Source: Bifiguratus adelaidae
Lineage: Eukaryota; Mucoromycota; Endogonomycetes; Endogonales
Direction: 5' to 3'
Length of the DNA: 64,000 nt
Assembly: GCA_002261195.1 (NCBI GenBank)
Contig: MVBO01000004.1
Span: forward strand, 61,746 to 125,745
The notes under the pieces are model-generated. The model searched no databases. It worked only from the letters and a program-made list of their open reading frames with translations, and was not told the DNA's origin. Below, one piece after another: positions 1 through 12,103 of this stretch. Position numbers and translations under genes: made by a program. Every line of letters begins with the position of its first letter. The stretch's first letter is position 1.

Positions 1-736
1 GAAGTCAGCTACCGGCTGGAATTAGTTCGGCTACAACTCAAATCCACTCAAATTTGACTCAGCTAATGGGAAGATGCGGGTTGGTCATTGTGCGTGGAAC
101 GTAGCTTTACTGTATGTATATGAAGACTATTTAGAAAGGAATGGATAATTTTGTCTCATTAATTTACAGTATTACTGACTGACCTGCAAGGTTTCACCGA
201 TATATCAACCTCCTTCTCGCCACTGAATTTGTTTGTTTGTTCAATGAGGTTTTATTGCCTTATCTACAATTCGACATATGAAGACTGAAACACTGCAATT
301 TACGCTAGTAAGAGCAGCCGCGAAAAGCAACCCAGAGAAAAGAATATGTAACTTTGTGTGAAATGTCGGTGCCATAGAATTCGCGAAAGAGCCTGAAGTT
401 TGGTTGTTCAATTTGGTAAAACTCAGTATTGCCGTCGCAAAGTGACCTCATTTGATTCCAATTGGCATTGTCCGCGTTCTAAACCATTTATCCCAGCGAC
501 GTGCCCAAAGCGAGTTGAATGGATCAGCTGACATGGCGCTTTCTTCAACGTTGTGTCGGAGCTCCGCCTTGTAAGATGAGAGGGACTAGTTGAAAGCAAT
601 TACAGTTTTCCGGGAAGTCAGTATCTTGCGACTTAGCTTTCATAAGCATAGATTCGGCTTTCAACTCTAGCAACGTTTTGAAAAGTAATGACATTGGCAG
701 GTTTACAAATTTGAAAGTTACAAGATCTAATCAACT
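1..736. other. Gap before first gene
   Basis: No supported gene. The stretch lies downstream of the kinesin stop codon on the minus strand, so its right end should hold that gene's 3' UTR. No repeat, RNA gene or long open frame is visible. Confidence 0.5.
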
Positions 737-3506
737 CTAACGGGAACCTAACCTCTTAGCTGTTCCTATTTGAGTATTGTTAACTTTCGTTGCAAAGCGA
801 AGAGAGCAGAGGCTCTCTTGAAAATGGATCATCAATGGTGAGATGTTCACAAACATCAGTGTCTTGCTATTTCCACCAAGAGAGTTTTGCAAGAGGTACG
901 TCAGCTAAGAGGTAGGTAGCGAACGGATCAGCAAGAGTCACTTGTCGCATTCTTTCCATCCATACCTTGGAGTTTCGATAAGGTATATGTGAGCCTTCCT
1001 TGGCATTTCCAAGAGCATATATTACGTCGCCAAGACAGCTTAGACTTCGATTAATTGCTTGCGTCTCCTTGAGACGGTCACCAGTGGAACCGGACATGGA
1101 CAATCGTTCAGATCCAGCCAAATCGATCAAGTTGAGGACACCGAAACTGTCTTCTCCTGTAGCGGCATTATGACCTTGTAATTTTAAGGTGAAAACACTA
1201 TCGAAGAAATTAGACATCTAGGATAACCTTGCGATCAGGACTTTTGAAGCTACCTATGACTTCTGGAAGATCTCTCATTGACATTGGTCGCTCCCACAGA
1301 GCGATTTCTAGATGCTGTTTTGAGCAATGCATTCACCTTGGCTGGCGAATCCAGTATAACTAATGAACGATCAGAACGGAGATCACGTTATGCGCATGTA
1401 TTGGCCAACACTATACCTGTTGTCATATCCGTCACCACAGTATTGCCTGACTTCTCGTGTCGTATCTCGTGTTTCTTCTTGTCTTGATCCCCAGATCCGA
1501 GAAGATCGTGTATAGTTTCATTGTAAATCTCAAGGAATTGGCCCTCCATTGTATACTCCCATCCCTTGCTTTTGAGCTTTTCGGCCACGTCATATATCTG
1601 ATGAACCGCCCGCGGTATCATACCAACTTGATCTGGCGTTGAATTGAGCGGTCCTTCCATAGTGTCTGATTAAAGCAAATTAGGTGCAATCCAAGAAAGT
1701 ATCATGACCAATAAACTTACATGTTTTACCGCTGCCAGTTTGCCCGTACCTAGATTGCGTTCAAAAGTTTAACTTAGCATTAGTATATCTCTGCATGACA
1801 ACGCTTGACCTACGCAAATATGCAAACGTTGTAACCGTCAAGGGCTGACTGCACAAGCTGTGAAATCTCATCGAACACTTGTTCCTGCGTGGCATCACTT
1901 CGAAAGATTTTGTCGAATTGAAATGGGTACGATTTGTCGATTAGGTTACCCAAGGAGCCACTTGTACTCTCCGAAAGCTCAATTTCACGCATGTCTGTGC
2001 CAGGGAAGTGCAGACGAGCGCATCCTCCTTGTAGCTCGGCCTCGGAACCTTCAAAATTGGTTGATCACAATGTGAGTGATAAAAATTGCCACTGTCTGAG
2101 AGTCCTACCGAGAACTGGACGGAGCCGACAGAATACTCGAATATTGCCCTTTAGCTCCTGGATGGTGTTGTGAAGTTTCCGGCGTAAAGTTTCCTCCTCC
2201 CTTATCTTGCTTTCCAAGTTTCGTATCTTCTCGTTTGCTCTGTCGAGATGCTCTCTTAGCTCGCCAATTGTAGCTTCCCGACTGACGACGGTGGTCTCCG
2301 AACGCTGTAAAGTAACTCAATATTCACACATCCCTCAAAGATTAGATGCCTCACGATACCTCATGTTTCAATCTTAGTGCCCGCAAATCGCTTTCCAGGG
2401 TGAGTAATTCCGTTGATTGAGTTGAAATAGAAGCCTAAGGTATAAGAGTGAGTGATTCAAGGCCTGTCTGTTTTCGCATCAAGCTTACCCTCATTTTGCT
2501 ATTTTCTGATTTTTGCGCCTCCAGCTCGTCTTTCTTGAGCTGTAAATCACTGGATATCGACTCAACCTCTCGCTTCAATGTCTGCTTAACGGAGTCAAGC
2601 TGACTGATTTCTTGCGCATGACGCTGCTTGAGTAGATTGATCTCATCAGCGTGCTTACGCTCAATTGCCTGCAAAACGTTTTGAGTAGAAATAACAATAG
2701 AAATTGTGCTACCTAAAAGACCTACAATCATCTCTCTCTGTAACTCCGAGTACTTGCTATGTATCTCCTTGTTCTCTAATTCTTTGCTCTCCACCTTCGA
2801 CTCCAAATCGGCGCGAAATGATTCAAGACTTCTGACTGCAAATTATCTTGTTAGCTCCTGCAATCAGTTTCGCCAGTGAGGTTAACGTACGTTTTGCTTG
2901 TTCAGCCTCTATCATTGAGCGCATGGTCGCGACTGTGTCATCGGAGGATTTTACTTTGCTCTGCAAGAATGAGTATGCTTGCTCCATGTCTTCCAGGCGA
3001 CCCTGCGATTTCGTTAGCCTTATGCCGGTTTTTATCAGCAGCGTCAATCAATACCTTCGTATCCCAAGCCGCGCGCTTCTTCTTCTTTGGGGGACCATTA
3101 CTATTGTCGTGTGTCCCAGCAGGCTTCTGCTGGCTCTCCATTGCGTTATTTACAGCTGACGTTCGAGTATTGTAGTTTTCTTCAGCTCGTTTCTGGGAAC
3201 CGGCGCGAGGTTGATGAATATTGGTAATACTCTTGCTTGCAGCAGTAGCATATGCTCTGCGTTGTGATGTCCCATTCTCTACAATGGGAATCCTTCTCTT
3301 CAGCTGGTTTTGCACTGAGGAGGCGGGATTCTTCACGCCTGGAAGGGAACTGCCATTGCTAGGTCTGTTTATATCCTTCTCTTGTAAAGGCATCTGCCTT
3401 GCTTGTAGTCGCGCAGATAATCTACGCTTCTACGATATGACAGTCAGATAGCGAGCAATGAGGCGTTCACAAAACCTACTGTTGATTCCACGCCAGCAAA
3501 CACCAT
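737..3506 (-). CDS. KAR3: Kinesin-14 (C-terminal motor, Kar3/KlpA type)
   Basis: Minus-end-directed microtubule motor for spindle assembly and nuclear movement. Twelve exons in gene order: 3480-3506, 3055-3429, 2891-3002, 2726-2835, 2489-2668, 2360-2434, 2109-2304, 1814-2048, 1721-1749, 1254-1665, 966-1197, 737-904, giving 716 aa. The first ~150 residues are basic and Ser/Pro-rich (microtubule-binding tail type). A coiled coil follows to ~residue 340, then the neck and motor start [11 protein letters not shown]. The P-loop GQTGSGKT falls across a 29-bp exon and its neighbour. Switch II is LIDLAGSER, and the motor ends with [12 protein letters not shown] motor at the C-terminus directly after that neck is diagnostic of kinesin-14. 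The 9-residue first exon is inferred: the next exon is open upstream to a stop and has a clean acceptor, and MVFAGVEST joins it in phase. A TGACGTCA octamer lies 53 bp upstream. Confidence 0.9.
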
Positions 3507-3558
3507 GCACTACTCTGACCTAAAGCGGAATTCTTGATACGCGTCTGGTCTCTATTTG

Positions 3559-3566
3559 TGACGTCA
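3559..3566. promoter_or_regulatory. CRE-like octamer TGACGTCA
   Basis: Perfect palindrome 53 bp upstream of the kinesin start codon and just below the channel gene's stop codon. It matches the bZIP ATF/CREB site. Function is inferred from position only. Confidence 0.45.
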
Positions 3567-3613
3567 CGTATCCCCATTTCCTAAAGAGGTATCTAGGCCG
3601 GGCCAAGGAGTTC

Positions 3614-5595
3614 TCACTTGGTTCTAGTATTTTGGCTCACGGGCTCATTGAATTTTAGGACTTGCTTCAGCATTTCCCTTAAATCTTGTTCCTCCTCCGC
3701 AACCGAGCTGTGCAGTACCTTCCGACGTTCCTCCTCACTCAAGACGCCTCCTACGTCTTGCTCTTCAAGATCCGTGTCTGTATGTCCGGAAAGTGTAATA
3801 CTACCCATTGGCCGTTCGTATCCGAGCCTAGCTCCAAAAATTTCGAAGCATGCAATAACTATCAAGAATGGCCAGAAAAATAGGACGAGTCCGCCGCGGT
3901 TTAAAAACCGGTTAGTTTTGCGCGATGTGATAGCACCAAGAGGTATGATGATGAAGACTTCAAAAAGGTTAAATGGCGGCGTGAATGGGTAGTGATCCGT
4001 GGAACGCAGAAAGCGGAAAACCTTGTAAGTAAAAAGCGTTAAATATTCCGGCTGTGATCGTTCGGAAATTTGGGAGTAAGAGTCATTGAAAAGTGCAATT
4101 AATAAATTAAAAAGAATGACCGTGCTGTCAGTATAACGGTATGAGTGAAGGTCAGTTTCTTGCACGAGTTACCGAGCCAATAACCCACCTGAGGAAGACA
4201 TATAACATAAAGAGCAGAATGCCCAAAACTGGGTGATATGTTTCCGCCGTATCAAAATCAGGGTCTTGCAAAAAACCTCTTGCGAGAAGCGATGCTGTCG
4301 CTCGAAGATTTCGCTGTTCATCCTTACTCTTCAAGGCATAGAAAGATTGCGCAAAACCAAAGAAAATCCATGCGAGCTGTGGTCTGTCTACTGAGTAATT
4401 GGCCTGTAGGAGGTCTTGTACACTTACCATGAAAAAGAACAGAAAGCCTTCCCGAACCATATTCTCAAATATCACAATCATTGTGCCGAAAAATTTGAAG
4501 CCGTCAAGAGTGCTCAGCACCTTACACCAAAGGAATATCGCCGTTGTGGCGAGAAGATCGTAGGCGGTATCATCGAGCTGACTAAATTTCTCCTTGTCAT
4601 CCAGGCTCAAGAGTGCACGAACTCGGAAAACGAATGCAGCAATGAAAAGAGTCCACAAAATAATGTTGATCCAACCCCATACTTGGGACAACTGAAACTT
4701 TGCCGATCCTCGAAGTTGACGAATATCATCTAGGATGTAGCTGAATACAAAAGTGTAAACCAGAAACTCCGTGATCGTGGGATAATAAGGGCGATTGTTA
4801 ATAAACCAAGTGTAGAGGGCGAGAAAAACTGTCCAAGAGAAGAGGTTGATAGCCGACTGATATCGTGGCACTGTCAGCCGCATAGGATCCATGTGCGACC
4901 AAAAGGATGCGTCATTCCATTTTTCGTAAATGACGAAGTCTGCCTTGTCTTCATCCTCACTCAACAGTAAGGATCCGTCCCAAAGTGCTTGCACACACTG
5001 CACGACATGTGATTGCGATAGAAAGGTCGTGCAGTGACCATCAATGGCCAGTTCAATGGCTATTATGAGTAGAAATCAGTCAAACTTGCTTTACGCCTCA
5101 AGTTCGGCGATGTGTCCTACCGCTATCGAGGCTTCCATCTATTTCATTCATGTTGGCATAATAGCGCTTCGTGAGATAATCCGTATATGTTTCGAGGTGA
5201 TTGGGAAGATTTTGAGTAAGTTCGCAAGCCAAATATTCCGCCGCGAGTTGCCTCTGCTTGTAGGTGTTATATTTCACAACATCGCGCTCAGCTTGTCGCC
5301 TGTAGACTTTAACAGTTCGTAGTGTACAATATATCATCGCATGCTCAATGCCAAGCTTCTTAGCGTGCTGTTGAACGTATCTTACAGCGCCATCTGTAAT
5401 GGGAGTTTTCTGCTTCTTGGTAACGTCCTCAGCTCTATACAACTCTCGAGGAAGTGCAGTATTGATAACCTTGAGCACTTGCCGTGTTAGGTCACCGAGC
5501 TTATTCGGGTCCGCGCTGGTGTCAGAAGCACGTGTCTCGGTGTCTTCCTCTAATGTATCTGTCGTCGGCGTTGGATAGTCCCCGCTATCAATCAT
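3614..5595 (-). CDS. TRP-like vacuolar/plasma-membrane cation channel (Yvc1-like)
   Basis: Putative calcium-permeable cation channel of the fungal TRP (Yvc1-like) group. Exons in gene order: 5121-5595, 4428-5059, 4189-4376, 3614-4124; 601 aa (yeast Yvc1 is ~675). The N-terminal ~200 residues are soluble. Hydrophobic helices follow, including INLFSWTVFLALYTWFI, FLVYTFVFSYIL and IILWTLFIAAFVF. The pore-side helix and turn are FFGFAQSFYAL. The last helix STVILFNLLIALFNDSYSQI matches the family's S6 (N-x-L-I-A-L-x-N). The C-terminal tail carries an acidic coiled segment. The 51-bp intron 4377-4427 is a multiple of three without a stop, so reading through it is possible; splicing restores FFFM-LAWIFFGF, which fits better. 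Ion selectivity and organelle cannot be read from sequence. Confidence 0.75.
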
Positions 5596-5694
5596 TGAAA
5601 GTACGAAGGAGAAAGACCGACCGCCTTCCAGGGTTCAATGTGACGCCATGGTTACCAAATAAGGCAGTAATCCAGATGTGGAAGGAACAAAGCT

Positions 5695-7067
5695 ATGACT
5701 TTGCCGGCGGATCTGTGCGTAAGGGTGGAGCACGATGTGCACAAGGGGCGTTACTTGCGAAGTAAGAGGAAGATTGCAGCGAAAGAAACCATAATCAAGG
5801 TGCGTGCATCGGAAAGTTGTATTTCCCGCGATTGACTGGTAACTGATCAACTCTGCTGTAGGTGTATCCGTTTGCTTACGGTGAGGAAGCTTTACCTGTA
5901 AATACCGACTCAGCTCTAACATTACAACTGGAACTTGGATAGCCATTTTCGAAAATTATCGCAAACGGGTGTGTTCCTATTGTCTATATTATCATCCAGC
6001 CTCGGCGTTTACAAGACATTGTCGAAACTGCTCTCAGATCTACTTTTGCTCTTCCGCCTGTTATGATGCAGTACTTGGGACGGATTCTCCCGGTGCAAAT
6101 CACACCCGAATATGCCATGCTCTACGCAGACTAGCTACCAGTACGTTAGACCGACATGCAAAGAGCGTCATCAATCTCCTGCTGCATATTTTTCTGGAGC
6201 GACAAGATAAACTTTCTGAAGCGCGTCGCCGGAAGGGCGGCAAATGGTGGGAAAATATGCTTTTCCCATTACCGACAAGGATATGCGAGCATAATGATCA
6301 CAGCATTGGCGAAAACATTCTACCTGCAAGCTTTGACATGGCTCGGACACTGCAATCTCATTATGATGAATGGCCGTCTCATGAACGAGAGATGTGGGTC
6401 AAGAAACAAGATTTCCTGCTGGACCTTTTTAGCTCCAGTGAACTCCTAGAAGCTCATGAACGTTCGATGGACGTCCTCCTCCATTGGATCTCTCGCATTG
6501 AAAGCAACGGCTTTGGTCTATACACGCAGAAACGGCAGAGATCGGGCAAAAAAGCCAAGGATCCATCCATTTGCTTTGGACGAGGTACGTACGGTGCTCA
6601 CCGTTCAGCTTGCACTTATCGACTGATGACATATAGCGCTGTACCCACAGGCCTCCTTCTTCAATCATGATTGCCAACCAAATTGTGAATGCACACAGTC
6701 TGAAATCAATGACGCCTATCGAGATCAATTGCGCTTAGAAGAGGAAGAGCAGCAAGCCTTGAACACTCTTGCAAACCTCAGTCTGGACAATGCATCGAAC
6801 GATCAAAAGACACAAGACAAATCATCAGAACACAAGCATGAGGAGACCCAATTTCCGTATCCGAGGGGGGATCAGGGATTAATGGAAATTCGCGCGCTTA
6901 GAGACATAGAGAAAGGAGAGGAAGTGAATATCTCATATATCGACACCTCGCTAGTTCAATCTACACGTCAGGAAATGCTCCTAAATGAATACTACTTCGC
7001 ATGCACGTGTAATCGATGTCTAACTGAACGCGACTCACGGAAGAAAAAAGGACGGGAAAAGAAATAA
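5695..7067 (+). CDS. SET and MYND domain protein (SMYD-like)
   Basis: Putative protein-lysine methyltransferase. Exons 5695-5799, 5862-5880, 5943-6584, 6637-7067; 398 aa. The SET domain is split by a MYND zinc finger, as in the SMYD family. The N-terminal SET part reads KGRYLRSKRKIAAKETI. The MYND finger is CSYC...CRNC...YFCSSAC...H...C (~residues 50-90). The SET core is FFNHDCQPNCEC and the late strand is GEEVNISYID. The finger follows YPFAYAIFENYRKR, which only forms when the 19-bp exon 2 is spliced in. The C-terminus is a lysine-rich tail. The ATG at 5695 is the first that keeps frame with exon 1; 99 bp separate it from the divergent channel gene. Its stop lies 74 bp from the convergent RPB5 stop. 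The methylation substrate is unknown. Confidence 0.85.
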
Positions 7068-7141
7068 ATGACTTGTCGAGATTATTACAATGCTAGATTC
7101 TACCGCAGGTGACGGTCGCAAGCTAGCCTGCGCTCTTGAAT

Positions 7142-8239
7142 TTACATGCAGAGACGGTAACTTACATACCGTCCGCTCGTTTCAGATGGCCTCATAATTT
7201 TGACGACCTGTGCAAGCCAATGAGTTTCGCTTTTGCGTAGAACAGCGTACATACCTGACCCCGCTTCAATCCGTAGTATCTAGCAACTGGATCGGTTGGT
7301 TGTATTCTTGGTAGCTGGGTTTCCTTCAAACGGCTGAAACACAGTTGTGTCAGTTAAGGCTAGCAGAGCAATTTCAGACTCTGACTTACTATCTCTTGAG
7401 AAGTGCGTCTTTTTCTTCCTTCGTTAGAACAATATGCTTGGGCACAAGCACGTGTTCTGTGATGTTTACGAGTAATTCTGATTCTTGGAATGACTCCAGC
7501 TGCAACTTTGATTGCAAACCACCTTGCATGACCTAAAAGGGGTCAGCGGGATCCTGCAACCAGCATTGTAGGAAAGCAAACCTTGTTGGCCGATGAAGTC
7601 ATGGCTTGCTGATATATAATAATGCCTTTCGGTATTCCTTGTTGCACCATCCGTTCGACGTACCTAAGGCCACCCGGTCAACATCATCATTAACACTGCC
7701 CTCCAGACCACCAGTTCACACACTTTCTTATAGGCTTTACTCCCACGGACTTATCCTTCGGGAAGAACACCAGACATTGATCAGCTGGATCGTCCTTCTT
7801 TTGTACCAAGAATGTCAGCTGATCTCGACTGAAGAGCCAAAGGAGCGTTAGTATTGGTGGGACCATCAAAGAGTTGGATCGTTGAACTTACTCTACTTCG
7901 CCGGTACGTGCAAAAGTGCTCTTAAATGTGTCCAAATCTAAATCCAATTCGCCTTGGGAGACAAGGTATCCCTACAGTGACAAAAATTAGCACATTGTTC
8001 AAGAAAACGGCGTCCGCGATGCTCATACTCCAACAACGGCCGACGAGACAAACTATATGATACTCGCGGCGTAATGGGCTTGAAATCTCATTCTCTCTGA
8101 ATTGGCACGTAAAGGCGCTTGATCGTCGCACTACGCCTTCCTTCCCAATATATATACATACCCGATCGTGTACCAGCTGATGTATGGTTCTAAACGCACG
8201 CCATAGACGTACGACTTCAGTTGGTCCGCCCGACTCCAT
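7142..8239 (-). CDS. RPB5: RNA polymerase I/II/III common subunit RPB5 (ABC27)
   Basis: Shared subunit of the three nuclear RNA polymerases; it forms the lower jaw that contacts downstream DNA. Seven exons in gene order: 8162-8239, 7892-7971, 7724-7828, 7582-7663, 7390-7532, 7255-7333, 7142-7207; 210 aa, the family's usual length. The N-terminal jaw has [15 protein letters not shown] and [14 protein letters not shown]. The C-terminal assembly domain has [34 protein letters not shown] and the closing [19 protein letters not shown]. No residues are missing across any joint. Intron 1 (7972-8161) is 190 bp, three to four times longer than the other introns here, and holds no exon I can support. 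Confidence 0.95.
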
Positions 8240-8482
8240 GCTGATCAATAAAAGTGTCCGCGCACAAGTTCAAAAATTTGCTCGACGAAAAAGGTCACAC
8301 TTCCAGGCGTTCAAGGCGTTGGGATATAAGATGGATTGACAATTTGCTGAGGTCTACTTCGACAGGCACCAGCATACATGGGACCTGTAGTAAGTTATAA
8401 AGAGGGAAGATGAGGATGGTTCTTTTTCGATGTGTATATTTGCTGGTAATGTACAAAATTGGGGGTCTACAAGTGCAGCGTC

Positions 8483-11400
8483 TCAACTGCTGCCTTCGCC
8501 AACCGCAAGGCCATCTAAAGATTTGCTGGCGTTTGTAGCAGCTTCAAGCATGTCCTTTCGCTTGATGGTGTCCACTTTCTGGCCCGAACCATCATTCTTC
8601 TCCAGGGTATTGATGTCTTCATGGTTAGCCGCAGACTTGTCGAGGTCCATATGGGACGCCGACTGCGGGGCTGGATCTGCGTTCTGCGAGGAGTTGCGCT
8701 CGTCATGACCTACGCCATTGGCAGAATTCGTCTTCGCTTCTGACTTCGCCGCAGCTTCGTGATGCGCATCGTCACTCGCTTCGGGCGCACTGACTTCGGA
8801 CAATTTGCGCTTTTTGGATGATGATTCAGGGCATCGCACGTCGGCGGCGTCAGCTGGTTTACTCCGTTTTGGCACGGCTATTCTTGGTGCTGCGCTGATA
8901 CTCATCAACGCGTCCACAGCATTGTCCTCGGTTTCTCTATCCGTCAACGTTGAGCGGCTGCGATCAGCTGAGGTACCTGTGATGTTTGCCGAAGTTTGCG
9001 ACGTAGGCTCAAGTGCGCTACCCCATTGCACAGATTGACCATGAGAAGGATTTGTCTGCTTCCCCATTTGCGGCGAAGTAGATTTAGCTTGATCGTAGAA
9101 CGATCGCTGCTGTCTTCGATCATCAGAAGCGCCCGCGGATCGCCGACGTTGTAGGTCGCGGGCAGGCTCTGCCTGTCCATCCAGGGTAGGTGCCGCTTCC
9201 ATCTCGCTGGGATTTGAGTATCCAGGGCTTTCGTTTCTTGCCGCCTTTTGTAGCTCTGTGCGTACGGGATCTATCCGGCCGTCGTAACGGCCGCGATTCT
9301 CTCGTTCAGTGTGCATACGTAACACTTCAGATTCCTCTTGGACAAAGCCATTCTCAACTGAATCCACATTCTCCTCGCTGGTCTGCTCGCTGATTGTTTG
9401 TCTTTCCTCAGACTTTTTTTCTGCTCCATCGCCATTGCTTCTGTGAATTTCTGTTCTCATTGATGGACATACCAGAGTAGTTGGCGATCTCTTATCCGAT
9501 TTGGCCCCAGAGGAAGTTCGCCGATGTGTTTGTGGTCCAATCAGGGGAGACCTTTTGGGTGTTGAACCAGAAGCAGTGCGGGAGTGTTGAATCCTAGGCG
9601 AGGATTTGTTTGCCTTGTTGGACGTGATGACGGGGGACGATAAAGCGGACGAACTGTGTATTTGCTTTGGGGATGACATCGCCTGTCGAGAAGGCTGCAT
9701 AGGAGAAGATATTGCAGGATGGGACTGAGTATACGGATGATGGTATTGAACCGGGCTTCTCTTAACATCGGGTGAGCCTAACGCTTGGGCTTCGTTGTGA
9801 GAAGTCATGGATCGCATTGCATAACGATCGGAGGGTATATCAGGCCTTCCGGGGCCAGGCCCTAGACCTCGAATATCCTCCATGCGACGGGTGCCATCAT
9901 ATGGTATTGGCGCGGCTTGGGCGTAAGGACTACCTTCGGCATAGCGACCATCCAAAGGCCGAGGGGTCTCTCTATCTGATTCCCTCTTCTGACGTAATTG
10001 TGCGCTACTTTCGCCTTGATACAGACCGGCACTATGAGGTGTGGATGTAATTGATTGTCCGGGACCATTGCCACCCTTATATGAGTCGTCACGCTGGGCA
10101 CCAACGTATGACTGACGGGGAGATGGTTGAGGCATAGTGAATTGCTGCTGCACCCCGTTGGAAGCTGATGGTTGCAAAGAATGATGGCCGTAGGAATATT
10201 GTGCACTTTCCGAAGAATACATTGCCGGGTCTTGAGGGGCAGGCGCTGGACCAATGCTGGCAGATGTATTTAGCTGATAATTCACTGTGCAACTTAGAAT
10301 ATCAGACTTACTTTCCGTTCCCGCTACCTCCTCGCAAAAGCAAATCGAGCCGCTGTTTGATATGCAGATTGGTCGGATCAAGTTCGGCGGCTCTTTTGTA
10401 CGCATCGATAGCGTCTGGTATTTGGTTGTTGCAGTTCTCATAGAGCGTGCCCAAGTCATACCATACTTCAGAGATGTTGGGATTGATCCGTAAGGCCCGT
10501 GAGTACGCATCCAAAGCGTCTCTGTACTGGTTGATCTGATAATATAGAACTCCAATAGAACACCAGAATGTCGGATTCTTCGCATCTCGATATACGGCTT
10601 GCTGATAGGCCTCATATGCTTTGCTGAAGTTTTGCTGAGCCATGTAGCAGCGACCAACAAGATACCAGGTTTGTGGATCCCCTCCGTCATGCGTTATAGA
10701 TCGCGTAAGATATTGTATGGCAACTTCCTGGTTACAAAAAGGCGTTGACTGTAAATGGTACAAGCCTCCTAGCTGATGAAGAACCTTGGCGTGATCTGGA
10801 TTGTGCTGGAGAACGCGTTCATACACCTCCTTTGCCAACACGTACTCTTTCCTTTGTTCATGGACGTGACCGATTTGGAACCATATATCGTATTCCGTCA
10901 AGGGCCGAGGAGCATTATACAATATGTAACGAAAGCACTATGTTGAGGTGTTAGCGGCAGAAACCTGGACAATTGACCTACCTCAAGCGCCAGATCTGTT
11001 TTGCCCTGTTGTTTGTAGATTATACCCAATCGGAAATACACCTCATCGTTTTTCTCGAAATTTGGATCCATGCGGATCACAGCGGTGAACGCATCTTCGG
11101 CGTGCTCAAGCGTGCCGTACCGATCATATAATATGCCAATGCCGTACCACAGTTTGGGGTCCTGCGGGTTGCTAAGATGATAAAGAGCTTGTTGATATGC
11201 ATGATAGGCATTTTGAAGAGCATCCGTCATCAGATAGCAATGCCCTACACATGTAGTTAAACGGAATAGCCCATGTTTCATCGTCACCAACGGACGAGGC
11301 ACCTACCAAGCGCGCTCCAAACATCGCCGTTTTCGGGCTGTATCTGAAGTATCCTCTTGAAATATTCTTCGGCTTTGCCGAATTGTTCCTTGCCCCGATA

Positions 11401-11748
11401 CAGCGCTGCTGCCAGCGACAACGCCTTAACGGAATACGGATTATGACGGAGTGCGGATTCATAGGATCGAATCGCTCGATCATAATCCAGCATCAACTCG
11501 GCGATAGACCCTATCTGCACCCATGTCTGCTCGTTCACTTGCGCCAACTTCTGAGCAGCCACGGACACGGTTTGAGGTTGCTTAGGCGGATGAGACTGAT
11601 GGTGACCTCCCGGAATCGGCGGCCCCACCGGTCCCGGTGGCGGTGCATGGGCGACATTGCCGTTAACGTGGCCAGGTCCCATAGACCCACTAGGCACTAC
11701 ATGCGATGGACTAGGACCTGGCGCAGGGTATCCTTGTATCGCTGCCAT
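8483..11748 (-). CDS. CYC8: TPR transcriptional co-repressor Cyc8/Ssn6
   Basis: Scaffold of the Cyc8-Tup1 general co-repressor, acting in the nucleus. Exons in gene order: 11307-11748, 10982-11244, 10312-10937, 8483-10256; 1034 aa. A Pro/Gly-rich start is followed by about ten tandem TPRs (residues ~60-445), for example WVQIGSIAELMLDYDRAIRS, LWYGIGILYDRYGTLEHAED and VWYDLGTLYENCNNQIPDAI. The remaining ~590 residues are disordered, Ser/Pro/Gln-rich then acidic/basic, with the possible nuclear signal SSKKRKL. TPR number, order and length match the fungal Cyc8 family. The third junction uses donor 10311 and acceptor 10257 (55 bp); the other nearby acceptors break frame or leave a tiny intron. 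Confidence 0.92.
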
Positions 11749-12103
11749 ACACGCTCAATCCCCCTAGTTCATTCGTTCGGCGACAAGACAATCAATGATC
11801 AAGACGGACGACTGAAGAGTGACCGTGTATGTGCTGTGTTTACAGCAGAAAAGCTTGCTCCCCCCGAATAAAAAGGGCGATGTTGAGAAGTCTGTGACGT
11901 TTTCAATCTTACCCGACATCTTGGGTCATTAACCACCCATTTGGGTCGGAAGGAAAACGCAAAGAAAAGCAAGCGCACTTTGCCTATTATGGCGAGGATT
12001 ACCTGAACGTCCCACAGAAAGTGGAACCCAGTCCAGCGAGTCGGGCTTCGGGGTATTTCGCTTTTGAGGTGGCGTATGGAACCATAGATCTGGGTTCATG
12101 GCT
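11749..12103. other. CYC8 promoter / sos7 3' region
   Basis: Holds the CYC8 5' region and the downstream flank of the next minus-strand gene. A TGACGTTT half-site-like word is present near 11888. Nothing else is supported. Confidence 0.4.

Noticed and set aside
10293..10311. 19-bp intron keeping a longer CYC8 frame (C-T-V-N-Y-Q)
   Set aside because: Far too short to be spliced; the 55-bp alternative is in phase and of normal size.
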